Assembly: GCA_963664465.2 (NCBI GenBank)
Contig: CAXXSU010000009.1
Location: forward strand, 4,767 to 68,766
Origin: CAVOAK01 sp963664465
Lineage (GTDB): Bacteria > Pseudomonadota > Alphaproteobacteria > UBA8366 > CAVOAK01
Direction of reading: 5' to 3'
DNA length: 64,000 nt
Shown here: positions 55,181-64,000 of the stretch, piece after piece
Position numbering within the stretch: the first letter of the stretch is position 1
Layout: each line of letters opens with the position of its first letter
Translations under genes and position numbers: made by a program
Notes under the pieces: generated by a model
The model's database searches: none
The model's input: only the letters and a program-made list of their open reading frames with translations
What the model was told of the DNA's origin: nothing

Positions 55181-56623
55181 GTGTCGCAGCAGATGCTCAA
55201 GTTCGTTTCGATCGAGACCCGCATGCCCAAAAAGCGTCCTGCGGCACGACGGCGTCGTGATTTCGAAGAAATTTATCATGGCTTCGCACCCGCTGGAGCG
55301 GCAGAACAGGCAAGCCGGTGTTCGCAGTGCGGCATCCCGTTCTGCCAAGTGCATTGTCCGCTCAGCAATAATATTCCTGATTGGTTGCAGTTGACGGCCG
55401 AAGGCCGGCTCGAAGAGGCATATGAACTCGCATCGGCGACCAACAGCCTGCCGGAAATCTGCGGGCGAATTTGTCCGCATGACCGCCTCTGTGAAGGGAA
55501 CTGCGTGATCGAGCAGTCGGGCCACGGCACTGTGACGATCGGCTCCGTGGAGACATTCATAACTGAGACGGCCTGGGATAACGGGTGGGTCAAGGCGCCA
55601 GCTCCGACGCGCGAGCGCCAGGAATCCGTCGGCATCATTGGAGCCGGGCCTGCGGGAATGACGGCCGCCGAGCTGCTACGCGGCAGAGGATATCGAGTGC
55701 AGGTTTACGATCGCTATGATCGGGTCGGCGGTTTGTTGATTTATGGCATTCCGAATTTCAAGCTCGAAAAACATTTGGTAATGCGGCGAGCCAACCTGCT
55801 GGAAGAAGGGAAAGTTGAATTTTCGCTCGAGTTCGAAATAGGCCGCGATGCGAGCTTCGCCGAACTGCGTTCCCGGCACGACGTGCTTCTCGTAGCATCG
55901 GGCGCCTATCTGCCAAGACGGATAGCGGTGCCAGGAGTCGGTTTGGGTGGCATCGTGGAATCCCTTGATTATCTCATCGCAAGCAATCGCCGCAGCCTCG
56001 GCGACGACGTTTCTGACGATGACCTCGATGCCAAGGGGCGGCAAGTCGTTGTCATTGGCGGCGGCGACACGGCAATGGACTGCGTGCGAACTGCCGTGCG
56101 CCAAGGGGCGACTTCGGTCAAGTGCCTGTACCGTCGCGACCGTGAAAACATGCCGGGCTCGAGACGCGAGGTTTCACATGCGGAAGAAGAAGGGGTCGAG
56201 TTCATCTGGCTGTCGGCTCCGCAAGCCTTTCTGGGCGACGACGAAGCCGTAGCGGTCCAAGGTGTCAGAACTCAACGTATGCATTTGGGTGAACCAGACG
56301 CCACCGGCCGCCAAGTGCCGCAGCCAATCGACGATTCGAGTTACATCATCGATGCTGACCTAGTGATTAAGGCGGTTGGATTCGATCCCGAAGATCTCCC
56401 TAACCTGTGGGGCGAGCCATCCCTACCAGTCTCGCGCTGGGGAACATTACGCGTGGATCACCGGACAATGATGACTGAATTGGACGGTGTGTTTGCGGCT
56501 GGCGACATCGTTCGCGGCGCATCACTGGTCGTTTGGGCAATTCACGATGGGCGCGAGGCCGCGAAGGGCATTCATGGCTACCTATCCGAGCGAGCGGGAG
56601 TCGCCGCGGCGGCCGCCGAGTAG
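55181..56623 (+). CDS. gltD: Glutamate synthase (NADPH) small subunit
   Basis: The 480-residue flavoprotein has N-terminal iron-sulfur cysteines (CSQCGIPFCQVHCPLSNNIP, CGRICPHDRLCEGNC), FAD-binding VGIIGAGPAGMTAAELL, NADPH-binding VVVIGGGDTAMDCVRTA and GVFAAGDIVRGASLVVWAI. It passes electrons to GltB. Start GTG 55181 is preferred because GAAGGGAG lies about 7 bases upstream; ATG 55193 is possible. It precedes gltB, the reverse of the enterobacterial order. Confidence 0.95.
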   Translation: MSQQMLKFVSIETRMPKKRPAARRRRDFEEIYHGFAPAGAAEQASRCSQCGIPFCQVHCPLSNNIPDWLQLTAEGRLEEAYELASATNSLPEICGRICPHDRLCEGNCVIEQSGHGTVTIGSVETFITETAWDNGWVKAPAPTRERQESVGIIGAGPAGMTAAELLRGRGYRVQVYDRYDRVGGLLIYGIPNFKLEKHLVMRRANLLEEGKVEFSLEFEIGRDASFAELRSRHDVLLVASGAYLPRRIAVPGVGLGGIVESLDYLIASNRRSLGDDVSDDDLDAKGRQVVVIGGGDTAMDCVRTAVRQGATSVKCLYRRDRENMPGSRREVSHAEEEGVEFIWLSAPQAFLGDDEAVAVQGVRTQRMHLGEPDATGRQVPQPIDDSSYIIDADLVIKAVGFDPEDLPNLWGEPSLPVSRWGTLRVDHRTMMTELDGVFAAGDIVRGASLVVWAIHDGREAAKGIHGYLSERAGVAAAAAE

Positions 56624-56644
56624 GTGCCTGGGAGATCCAGTGTC

Positions 56645-59600
56645 ATGAATGACTTTGTTAAAGAATGGCGGCAGAACGCCGCATATTTGCGCGCGAACCA
56701 CGTCTACGACGACGCCTATGAGCATGACTCCTGCGGCGTGGGAATGATCGCGGCGATTGACGGCAAACCGCGCAGACAGGTGGTGGAAGCCGGCATCGAA
56801 GCTCTGAAGTCTGTATGGCATCGTGGTGCTGTCGACGCTGACGGCAAGACCGGTGACGGTGCCGGTATTCACGTGCAGATACCGCAGGATTTTTTCAAGG
56901 AGCATGTGCGCCGCACTGGCCACGAAGTCGGCCGCGGTCGCTTAGCGGTTGGCATGGTATTCCTGCCCCGGACCGAGCTTGCCGCTCAGGAACGCTGCCG
57001 CGCGATCGTCGAGAGTGAAATTCTTCGCCTCGGCCACACGATCTATGGCTGGCGTCAGGTTCCGGTAAACGTCGAGGTAATCGGCGAAAAGGCTAACGCG
57101 ACGCGACCTGAGATCGAGCAGATAATGATCGAGAACGCGCGCGATGTAAGGGATCGACAGTTCGAAATCGACCTGTTCGCCATTCGCCGCCGTATCGAAA
57201 AGGCAGTCTTGGCGGAAAACATCAACGACTTTTACATCTGCTCTCTCAGTTGCCGCTCGGTGATTTACAAAGGCATGTTCTTGGCAGAGCAATTGTCGGC
57301 CTTCTACCCGGACCTGCTCGACGATCGTTTCGTCTCAAATTTCGCCATCTATCATCAACGCTATTCGACCAATACATTCCCGACATGGCGGCTCGCTCAG
57401 CCGTTTCGCGTGATCGCGCACAATGGCGAGATCAACACCCTGCTCGGCAACATCAATTGGATGAAGAGTCATGAAACGCGAATGGACGATGCAGTGCTGC
57501 GCGGTTACATGGACGACATCAAACCGGTGGTTCAAGGCGGAAGCTCTGATTCAGCGGCGCTCGATGCGGTCTTTGAGCTCCTGCTTCGCGGTCAGCGTGG
57601 ATTGCCGGAAACGAAGCTCCTTCTGATCCCGGAGGCATGGGAGAAAGTTGACCTGCTGCCACCGGCCCACCGCGATTTTTATGCCTACGCCAATTCGGTT
57701 ATGGAGCCGTGGGACGGACCAGCAGCAATTTGTGCCTTTGGCGGACGCTGGGCGCTGGCTGGCATGGATCGCAATGGCTTGCGGCCAATGCGATACGCCA
57801 TTACGGGAGATGGTCTGTTAGTGGTCGGGTCGGAAACCGGAATGGTTCGCGTCGACGAACGCGAGGTGGTCGAAAAGGGTCGCGTGGGGCCGGGACAGAT
57901 GATTGCCGTCGATTTGGTTGACGGCAAACTGCTTCATGATCGTGAACTCAAGGATCAGGTCGCCGGATCGCGTCCCTACGGTGAATGGACCGGCAAAATT
58001 GCCCGGCTCGACGATCTAATTCGCTCGGGACCGGGAGAGAAAGGGACGTTCTCGAAGCAAGAGCTCAGACAGCGCCAAATGGTCGTCGGATGGACGCTCG
58101 AAGATCTCGAGTTGATCCTCCAGCCGATGGTGGAGGAGGCAAAAGAGGCGGTCGGATCCATGGGGGATGATACACCGATGGCGGTTCTCTCAGACCGCTA
58201 TCGTGGGCTCCATCACTTCTTCCGCCAAAACTTTAGCCAGGTCACGAATCCGCCGATCGATTCGCTGCGCGAAAAGCGAGTAATGAGCCTCGTCACACGG
58301 CTCGGCAACCTCGGCAACATCATGGAGGAGGACGAAAGTCAGCTTGAGATTCTGCAACTCGACTCGCCGGTACTTTTGAACGGTGAGTTCGACGCACTGC
58401 GCCGCTATATGGGTGAGACGGTGGTCGAGATCGACTGTACATTTTGCCCCGACGATAGCGAGAACGCGTTGCGTGATGCAATCTACCGCGTCCAGACCGG
58501 CGCCGAAGACGCGGTAAGAGAAGGCTGTACGCATCTCATTCTGCACGATCTCCTTACCGATGCCGACAGGGCGCCGGTACCGATGATCCTCGCCACTGCC
58601 GCCGTTCATACCCATCTCGTGCAATCGCAGTTGCGCACGTTCACTTCACTCAACGTGCGCTCGGCAGAATGCTTCGATGTTCACTATTTTGCGGTTCTGA
58701 TCGGTGTCGGCGCGACGACCGTTAACGGCTACGTGGCGCAAGAGTCGATCGCCGACCGGCATGCGCGTGGTTTGTATTCCGGTCTGTCGCTGGACGAGGC
58801 GCTGCACCGTTACAAGACGGCGGTCGATGACGGTCTGCTGAAGATCATGTCAAAAATGGGCATATCGGTCGTTAGCTCCTATCGCGGCGGGTACAATTTT
58901 GAGGCCGTAGGCCTTTCTCGGGCACTCACCTCCGAGTTCATGCCTGGTCTACCAAGCCGCATATCCGGCATCGGATTGTCGGGCATTGAACGCAAGGTGA
59001 TCGAGCAACATGCGCGCGCCTATGACGAGGACGTCATCACGCTTCCGATCGGCGGCTTCTACCGCTACCGCCGCGGCGGCGAGGCGCACAACTGGGAAGC
59101 CGGCTTGATCCATACCCTGCAGGCCGCCGTCTCAACGGATTCATACACAACGTTCCGCAAGTACTCTGAGACGCTGCGGTCGTTGCCGCCAATAAACTTG
59201 CGCGACCTGTTGGACTTTGAACCCAAAGAAGCGCCGGTCAATCCCGACGACGTCGAATCGATCACTGAAATTCGAAAACGCTTTGTAACGGGCGCGATGA
59301 GCCACGGAGCCCTGTCACGTGAGGCGCATGAAACCTTGGCGATTGCCATGAACCGGATTGGCGCCCAATCGGACTGCGGCGAGGGTGGTGAGGCGCGCGA
59401 GCGCTTCAAGCCGCGCGCCAATGGCGACAATGCCAACTCTTCGATCAAACAAATTGCTTCGGGTCGGTTTGGCGTCACGGCGGAATATCTTACGAACTGC
59501 CGCGAGATCGAAATCAAGATCGCGCAGGGGTCAAAGCCCGGAGAGGGTGGCCAGCTTCCAGGTTTCAAAGTAACCGCGGAGATCGCCGGTCTGCGGCACT

Positions 59601-61183
59601 CGACAGAGGGCGTGATGTTGATTTCGCCGCCGCCTCATCATGACATTTACTCGATCGAGGATCTTGCGCAATTGATCTACGATCTGAAGCAGATCAATCC
59701 CGAGGCCCGAGTCTGCGTGAAGCTGGTTGCACGGACCGGGATCGGAACGATCGCATCCGGTGTTGCCAAGGCGCAAGCCGACGTGATCATGATTTCCGGC
59801 TACTCGGGCGGTACCGGGGCCAGTCCGCAGACTTCGATAAAATATGCGGGTATTCCCTGGGAAATCGGGCTCTCGGAAGTCCATCAAGTTCTCACCCTGA
59901 ACCGCCTGCGCCATACTGTGCGGTTGCGCGTTGACGGTGGCATCAAGACGGGCCGCGACGTCGTCATCGCGGCTCTATTAGGTGCTGAAGAATTCGGCGT
60001 TGGCACCGCTTCGCTGATCGCGATGGGCTGCATAATGGTTCGCCAATGCCACTCCAATACGTGCCCCGTCGGTGTTTGTACCCAAGACGAGGCGCTCCGC
60101 GAAATGTTCTCGGGATCGCCAGAAAAGGTCGTGAACTTGTTCAGTTTCATGGCCGAAGAGGTGCGTGAGATTCTGGCCGAATTGGGCGTTCGCTCACTCA
60201 ATGAAATCATTGGCCGGACGGAAATCCTGGGTCAGGTGAGTCGCGGTTCAGCCCATCTTGACGACCTTGACCTGAATCCGCTTCTTGCACAGGCGGACTC
60301 CGGCGGATTTCCTCGCTACTGCACGATAGAGGGTCGAAACGAGGTGCCGGAGTCGCTGGACGCGTTGATGATCGAGGACGCAAGCGCGCTCTTTTCCGAC
60401 GGCGAAAAGATGCAGCTGCAATACAATATCCGCAATACGCAGCGAGCCATTGGCGCCAAGCTGTCGGCGCTGATAACCCGACGCTTTGGTATGCACGGAT
60501 TAACGCCGGATCATGTCACCGTCCGTTTGCGTGGGTCCGCAGGCCAATCGCTTGGAGCGTTCGCGGTCCAGGGACTCAAACTCGAAGTCCTTGGCGACGC
60601 CAACGACTATGTCGGCAAAGGCTTGTCGGGTGCGACGATTGTCGTGCGGCCACTCACTTCGTCCCGCCTGGTCTCCAATGAGAATGTCATCCTGGGCAAC
60701 ACGGTTCTCTACGGTGCAACTGCAGGTAAACTCTTTGCCGCAGGCCAAGTTGGCGAACGCTTTTCCGTGCGCAACTCCGGGGCAGACGCGGTGGTAGAAG
60801 GCTGTGGTTCAAACGGGTGCGAATACATGACCGGCGGCACCGCCGTGATCTTGGGTGCGGTCGGCGATAATTTTGCTGCCGGTATGACTGGCGGCATGGC
60901 ATTTGTTTATGATTCGGATGGCGACTTTGAACGCAAGTTGAACCGCGAATCCGTGATTTGCCAGCGCATCGAGACTTATTACTGGGAGGTGCGGTGCCGC
61001 GAATTGATTGCAGAACATGCCCGTGAAACTCAGTCGGGCTGGGCTCAACGCCTGGTCACCGACTGGGATTTTGAGCTGGCCAATTTTTGGCAGGTCATAC
61101 CAAAAGAAATGGTGGGCCGGCTTGAGCACTCAGCGACTCTTGCCGATGCCGATGCCGATGCCGGGGCGGAGCAGCGGGCGTAG
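56645..61183 (+). CDS. gltB: Glutamate synthase large subunit
   Basis: The 1512-residue enzyme makes glutamate from glutamine and 2-oxoglutarate. A propeptide precedes the glutaminase nucleophile in EHDSCGVGMIAAIDG. The synthase domain shows GYSGGTGASPQTSIKYAG and the 3Fe-4S ligand segment RQCHSNTCPVGVCTQ. A C-terminal right-handed beta-helix of Gly-rich repeats (GGTAVILGAVGDNFAAGMTG) follows. ATG 56645 lies 21 bp after gltD, so the two form one operon. Confidence 0.97.
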   Translation: MNDFVKEWRQNAAYLRANHVYDDAYEHDSCGVGMIAAIDGKPRRQVVEAGIEALKSVWHRGAVDADGKTGDGAGIHVQIPQDFFKEHVRRTGHEVGRGRLAVGMVFLPRTELAAQERCRAIVESEILRLGHTIYGWRQVPVNVEVIGEKANATRPEIEQIMIENARDVRDRQFEIDLFAIRRRIEKAVLAENINDFYICSLSCRSVIYKGMFLAEQLSAFYPDLLDDRFVSNFAIYHQRYSTNTFPTWRLAQPFRVIAHNGEINTLLGNINWMKSHETRMDDAVLRGYMDDIKPVVQGGSSDSAALDAVFELLLRGQRGLPETKLLLIPEAWEKVDLLPPAHRDFYAYANSVMEPWDGPAAICAFGGRWALAGMDRNGLRPMRYAITGDGLLVVGSETGMVRVDEREVVEKGRVGPGQMIAVDLVDGKLLHDRELKDQVAGSRPYGEWTGKIARLDDLIRSGPGEKGTFSKQELRQRQMVVGWTLEDLELILQPMVEEAKEAVGSMGDDTPMAVLSDRYRGLHHFFRQNFSQVTNPPIDSLREKRVMSLVTRLGNLGNIMEEDESQLEILQLDSPVLLNGEFDALRRYMGETVVEIDCTFCPDDSENALRDAIYRVQTGAEDAVREGCTHLILHDLLTDADRAPVPMILATAAVHTHLVQSQLRTFTSLNVRSAECFDVHYFAVLIGVGATTVNGYVAQESIADRHARGLYSGLSLDEALHRYKTAVDDGLLKIMSKMGISVVSSYRGGYNFEAVGLSRALTSEFMPGLPSRISGIGLSGIERKVIEQHARAYDEDVITLPIGGFYRYRRGGEAHNWEAGLIHTLQAAVSTDSYTTFRKYSETLRSLPPINLRDLLDFEPKEAPVNPDDVESITEIRKRFVTGAMSHGALSREAHETLAIAMNRIGAQSDCGEGGEARERFKPRANGDNANSSIKQIASGRFGVTAEYLTNCREIEIKIAQGSKPGEGGQLPGFKVTAEIAGLRHSTEGVMLISPPPHHDIYSIEDLAQLIYDLKQINPEARVCVKLVARTGIGTIASGVAKAQADVIMISGYSGGTGASPQTSIKYAGIPWEIGLSEVHQVLTLNRLRHTVRLRVDGGIKTGRDVVIAALLGAEEFGVGTASLIAMGCIMVRQCHSNTCPVGVCTQDEALREMFSGSPEKVVNLFSFMAEEVREILAELGVRSLNEIIGRTEILGQVSRGSAHLDDLDLNPLLAQADSGGFPRYCTIEGRNEVPESLDALMIEDASALFSDGEKMQLQYNIRNTQRAIGAKLSALITRRFGMHGLTPDHVTVRLRGSAGQSLGAFAVQGLKLEVLGDANDYVGKGLSGATIVVRPLTSSRLVSNENVILGNTVLYGATAGKLFAAGQVGERFSVRNSGADAVVEGCGSNGCEYMTGGTAVILGAVGDNFAAGMTGGMAFVYDSDGDFERKLNRESVICQRIETYYWEVRCRELIAEHARETQSGWAQRLVTDWDFELANFWQVIPKEMVGRLEHSATLADADADAGAEQRA

Positions 61184-61303
61184 CCGCGACGCAACTTCAG
61201 TCGAAGTGCAGCGGCGCCAATCGAAACCAAATCAATCTCGTAGTCTGGGTCGGCGCAATCGGCTCTGTCCGTATTCGACGCCGATAGTTTAGGATGCGAG
61301 CCC

Positions 61304-62572
61304 ATGAGCCAAGTGCGCACCGAACCGGCCGTCAGCGACCGCCCCGCGGCATTCCGCGTGTTGACATTCGCCTCTGTTGGGCATGCCTTCGCGCATCTTT
61401 TCATGGTGCTTTATCCAACGGTCGTGCTCGCGCTTGAATCCGAGTTTGCCATGACGTACGGCGAGCTTATCGCGCTGGCGCTTGGCGGCTATATCTTGTT
61501 TGGCGCGGCGGCGCTGCCCGCTGGTTGGCTTGGTGACCGCTGGAGCGCGCGGGGCATGATGGCCACCATGTTCTTCGGACTAAGCATCGCCTCGATCGCT
61601 ACTGGGTTCGCCTCGTCACCTCTGCAGATCGGGCTCGGGCTCGCTGCGATTGGCGTATTTGCGGCGATTTATCACCCGGTAGGCATCTCAATTGTCGTGC
61701 GCTATGGCGCCCGGCGCGGCCAGGCACTTGGCATAAATGGCATATTTGGCGGCATTGGGGTCGCTATTGGCGCGCTCGCCGCCGGTGTATTGACCGATCT
61801 GTTGAGCTGGCGGGCGGCCTTCATCATTCCGGGTATCGTAAGTTTTTTGACAGGGGTCGCCTTTCTCGCCTTCGTGCCGAAGATTGTTCAGGCCGAAGCC
61901 GCCGGCCAAGCTCTTGGTAGCGATCCGCTACCAGAGATCAAACGCGCCGATGTGGTGCCGGTTCTGGCTTTGATTATCCTTGCCTCGGTATGTGCGGGAT
62001 TGATCTATCAGTCGGCCTCCGTCGGAATGCCGAAAATCTTTGCTACGCGCTTGGAGTTTCTCGACGGAGCAGTCCTGGGTGTCGGTGGACTTGTCTCGCT
62101 CGTTTATTTGATTGGTGCTGGCGGTCAATTGTTTGGCGGCTGGTTAGCGGACCGCTATCCGCTGCGGCGGGTATTTGCAATTATATTCATGCTCCACGTT
62201 CCGTTGCTGATCCTGGCAGCTGGGGCGGCGAATTGGGCGATGCTGTTGTTGGCGCTCGGCATCGTCACTCTCGGTTCTTCGGTGCAACCGGTCGCGGACA
62301 GTCTCGTTGCGCAGCACGTGCCGTCACGCTGGCATGCAACGGCTTTTGGCGCCCGGTTTGTCGCTTCGTTGGGTGTGAGCACCTGCAGCATCCCCCTTGT
62401 CGGCCTGATCTTCGACACAACAGGTGGTTTTGTCTGGTTGTTTGTCGTCATGAGCGCGCTGGCGATTGTCGCCGCTGCAGTGGCTCTCTTACTCCCGCGC
62501 GAAAGCGATTCTGCTGGCCGCATCATAGCCCCGCTATCGCCTGCAATGGCCGCGGCCGACGGTCCGATCTGA
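61304..62572 (+). CDS. MFS transporter
   Basis: The 422-residue protein has about twelve membrane helices with the first-half loop GWLGDRWSARGMM and second-half loop GWLADRYPLRRV, the conserved GxLaDrxGrR-type motif of the major facilitator superfamily. HAFAHLFMVLYPTVVLALE near the start recalls Fsr-type (fosmidomycin resistance) transporters. The substrate is unknown. It lies 120 bp after gltB. Confidence 0.85.
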   Translation: MSQVRTEPAVSDRPAAFRVLTFASVGHAFAHLFMVLYPTVVLALESEFAMTYGELIALALGGYILFGAAALPAGWLGDRWSARGMMATMFFGLSIASIATGFASSPLQIGLGLAAIGVFAAIYHPVGISIVVRYGARRGQALGINGIFGGIGVAIGALAAGVLTDLLSWRAAFIIPGIVSFLTGVAFLAFVPKIVQAEAAGQALGSDPLPEIKRADVVPVLALIILASVCAGLIYQSASVGMPKIFATRLEFLDGAVLGVGGLVSLVYLIGAGGQLFGGWLADRYPLRRVFAIIFMLHVPLLILAAGAANWAMLLLALGIVTLGSSVQPVADSLVAQHVPSRWHATAFGARFVASLGVSTCSIPLVGLIFDTTGGFVWLFVVMSALAIVAAAVALLLPRESDSAGRIIAPLSPAMAAADGPI

Positions 62573-62650
62573 CTAGAATTCAACTCGAATTGGGGCCTGA
62601 ACCGCGGGGCCATTCCGATCCGCGTTACTCCGGTGTAGATTGGCGCCAGC

Positions 62651-63319
62651 ATGCGAACACTTCACCACCTCTGGCTTTCGCCGACCTGCCGCAAAGTTCG
62701 GATCGTCCTTGCGGAGAAGGGTCTCGAGTTCAACATGACGGTGGAAAAAACATGGGAACGCCGGCACGAGTTTCTCGCACTTGATCCTGCCGGCGAAGTG
62801 CCGGTACTCGTCGAAGAGGATGGCACAGTGATCGCCGACGCGGTTGCGATCATCGAATATCTAGATGAGTGTTATGCCGAACCGGCACTGCTTGGCCGCG
62901 GTCACAGGACCCGCGCTGAGGTTCGCCGTCTCAGCCAATGGTTCGACCGCAAATTCAATAGTGAGGTCACGGAGAATCTCGTTGGCGAGAAGATAACGAA
63001 GCGATTTCTGGGCCTTGGAGAACCGGATTCAGCTGCGATCCGCGCGGGCAGTGCCAATATCCATATTCACCTCGATTATATAGGTTGGCTTACAGAGCGG
63101 CGCCGTTGGCTCGCCAGCGATGATCTCTCGCTAGCCGATATATCCGCGGCCGCTCATCTGTCGGCGATCGACTATCTTGGGGACGTTCCGTGGACCGAGC
63201 ACAGCGCGGCGAAAGACTGGTACGCTCGAATCAAGTCGCGTCCGAGTTTTCGCGCCATACTGGGCGATCATATTCCCGGTTGTCCTCCGCCGTCCCACTA
63301 CGCCAACTTAGATTTTTGA
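62651..63319 (+). CDS. fzlA: FzlA-like glutathione S-transferase-fold protein
   Basis: The 222-residue protein has a GST fold (LSPTCRKVRIVLAEKGLEF, LDPAGEVPVLVEEDG) and the block WFDRKFNSEVTENLVGEKIT and LDYIGWLTERRRWLASDDLS, ending in a C-terminal tail CPPPSHYANLDF. These match what I know of FzlA, an FtsZ-binding division protein of alphaproteobacteria (studied in Caulobacter). Similar GST-fold proteins exist, so the division role is inferred. Confidence 0.75.
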   Translation: MRTLHHLWLSPTCRKVRIVLAEKGLEFNMTVEKTWERRHEFLALDPAGEVPVLVEEDGTVIADAVAIIEYLDECYAEPALLGRGHRTRAEVRRLSQWFDRKFNSEVTENLVGEKITKRFLGLGEPDSAAIRAGSANIHIHLDYIGWLTERRRWLASDDLSLADISAAAHLSAIDYLGDVPWTEHSAAKDWYARIKSRPSFRAILGDHIPGCPPPSHYANLDF

Positions 63320-63325
63320 CCGCGC

Positions 63326-64000
63326 CTATTGAACTTTGACGTCCAGCCGTTCCAGGTTGCGGCGCGCGGCTTCAGCCGCGCGAGTCCCGCTGTGCAAACG
63401 CGCTAGTCTCAGCCAATCAAGGCGCGCTCCGTCGTCGTCGCCCATGAGCCGCCGAATGATGCCTCGTTCGAGCAGGGCCTCTGGATAATCGGGTGAGAGT
63501 GCAAGCGCCGCCTCGGCGTCTTCCAGGGCGAGCGGCAATGCATCGACGAAGCGGTAGGCGCTCGCTCGCAGCACGAGGCCGAATGTCGGTTCTGGTCCGC
63601 CGTCGGTCAGTTGCTGTACCAGCTCGATCCCCATGTTCAGATCGTCGATAGCTTCCCAAAAGTGGTTTGCTTGGGCGAGCGTTATCGCCCGGTCGATTAG
63701 GATCTCGGCGAACGTCGTGCTGTCAGCTTGCGCTAGTCTCAGCGCCTCTGTTTGAACGGTGAAGGCGCGATCGAGATTGTCGGCTCTGAGCCAGGCTTGG
63801 CCGGCCTGCGCGAGGACTTCAGCGCGCATCGCCGGCGTTGCGCTGGCTTCCATCGCTGGCGCGAGAGCTTCGAGCCGGCGCGCGCCTTCTTCGAAATGCT
63901 CCATGCCGATGAGCGCCACGGCGATACAGTGGAGTGCGCCATCGCCACCGCCGTTATCCTGCCAGGCGAGGCCGGTCTCGAAGGCCCGCTCCGCATCGAT
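63326..64000 (-). CDS. TPR-repeat protein, 5' end outside window
   Basis: The frame stays open to base 64000 (IDAERAFETGLAWQDNGGG...), so the N terminus is not in the window and the GTG at 63919 is probably internal. Visible helical pairs with TPR spacing include CIAVALIGMEHFEEGARRLE, AEVLAQAGQAWLRADNLDRA, LIDRAITLAQANHFWEAIDD and LALSPDYPEALLERGIIRRL. Function cannot be given. It converges with the fzlA-like gene, 6 bp apart. Confidence 0.85.
   Translation of the reverse strand: MDAERAFETGLAWQDNGGGDGALHCIAVALIGMEHFEEGARRLEALAPAMEASATPAMRAEVLAQAGQAWLRADNLDRAFTVQTEALRLAQADSTTFAEILIDRAITLAQANHFWEAIDDLNMGIELVQQLTDGGPEPTFGLVLRASAYRFVDALPLALEDAEAALALSPDYPEALLERGIIRRLMGDDDGARLDWLRLARLHSGTRAAEAARRNLERLDVKVQ

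Overview
The window is high-GC bacterial chromosome from an alphaproteobacterium, probably close to Rhodospirillales; this placement is inferred from gene content and order, not from a marker tree. Supporting signs are the ChvI/ChvG-RapZ-AhcY block, the TsaE-AmgK-MurU-AddB-AddA-TrxA cluster, the TIGR02300/AroA/Cmk/RpsA/IHF-beta/LapA/PyrF/TrpF/TrpB/TrpA/AccD/FolC series, the KdsD-LptC-LptA-LptB-RpoN-HPF-PtsN series, an Hsp20-DUF1150 pair, and an FzlA-like glutathione-transferase-fold protein. Most of the window is housekeeping DNA with overlapping start and stop codons.

Layout: 1-3000 is a small accessory spot at a tRNA-Arg gene. It holds an IS1595-type transposase (cut by the window edge), a 19-bp direct repeat of the tRNA 3' end, and a methyltransferase gene split by a complete IS3-family element. 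3085-9113 carries a lipoprotein hydrolase, a zinc-finger protein, polA (frameshifted by one base), a malate/lactate dehydrogenase family enzyme and a GST. 9145-12900 is the second accessory region: a racemase-family gene stopped by an in-frame TAG inside a 22-bp tandem repeat, a three-gene cobalt-type nitrile hydratase/thiocyanate hydrolase-like operon, a lipoprotein, and a decayed cobalt transporter gene still sitting behind a cobalamin riboswitch. 13026-28057 holds Sco1, ChvI-ChvG, RapZ, AhcY and the TsaE-to-thioredoxin cluster. 28110-41110 is a long leftward series of biosynthetic and translation genes. At 41473 a 107-bp exact remnant of the IS3 end abuts the TIGR02300 gene, followed by tRNA-Ala. 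41912-52841 contains a GST, an HtrA-like protein without its catalytic triad, Hsp20, nitrogen-PTS, ribosome hibernation, sigma-54 and LPS-transport genes, RNase D and tRNA-Leu. 52957-64000 ends with a complex I assembly-type epimerase, UppP, glutamate synthase, an MFS transporter, an FzlA-like protein and a TPR protein running off the edge.

How the genes work together: the lpt/kdsD genes and uppP/amgK/murU serve envelope building and recycling; addAB, polA and ihfB serve DNA repair and architecture; trpF-B-A, pyrF, aroA, cmk, accD and folC are biosynthetic; rpoN, ptsN, gltBD and rapZ point to nitrogen control. No clearly novel multi-gene defence or metabolic system was found. The most unusual material is the split-beta cobalt hydratase operon beside the riboswitch and transporter relic, the nested insertions at tRNA-Arg, and several single-event gene disruptions.
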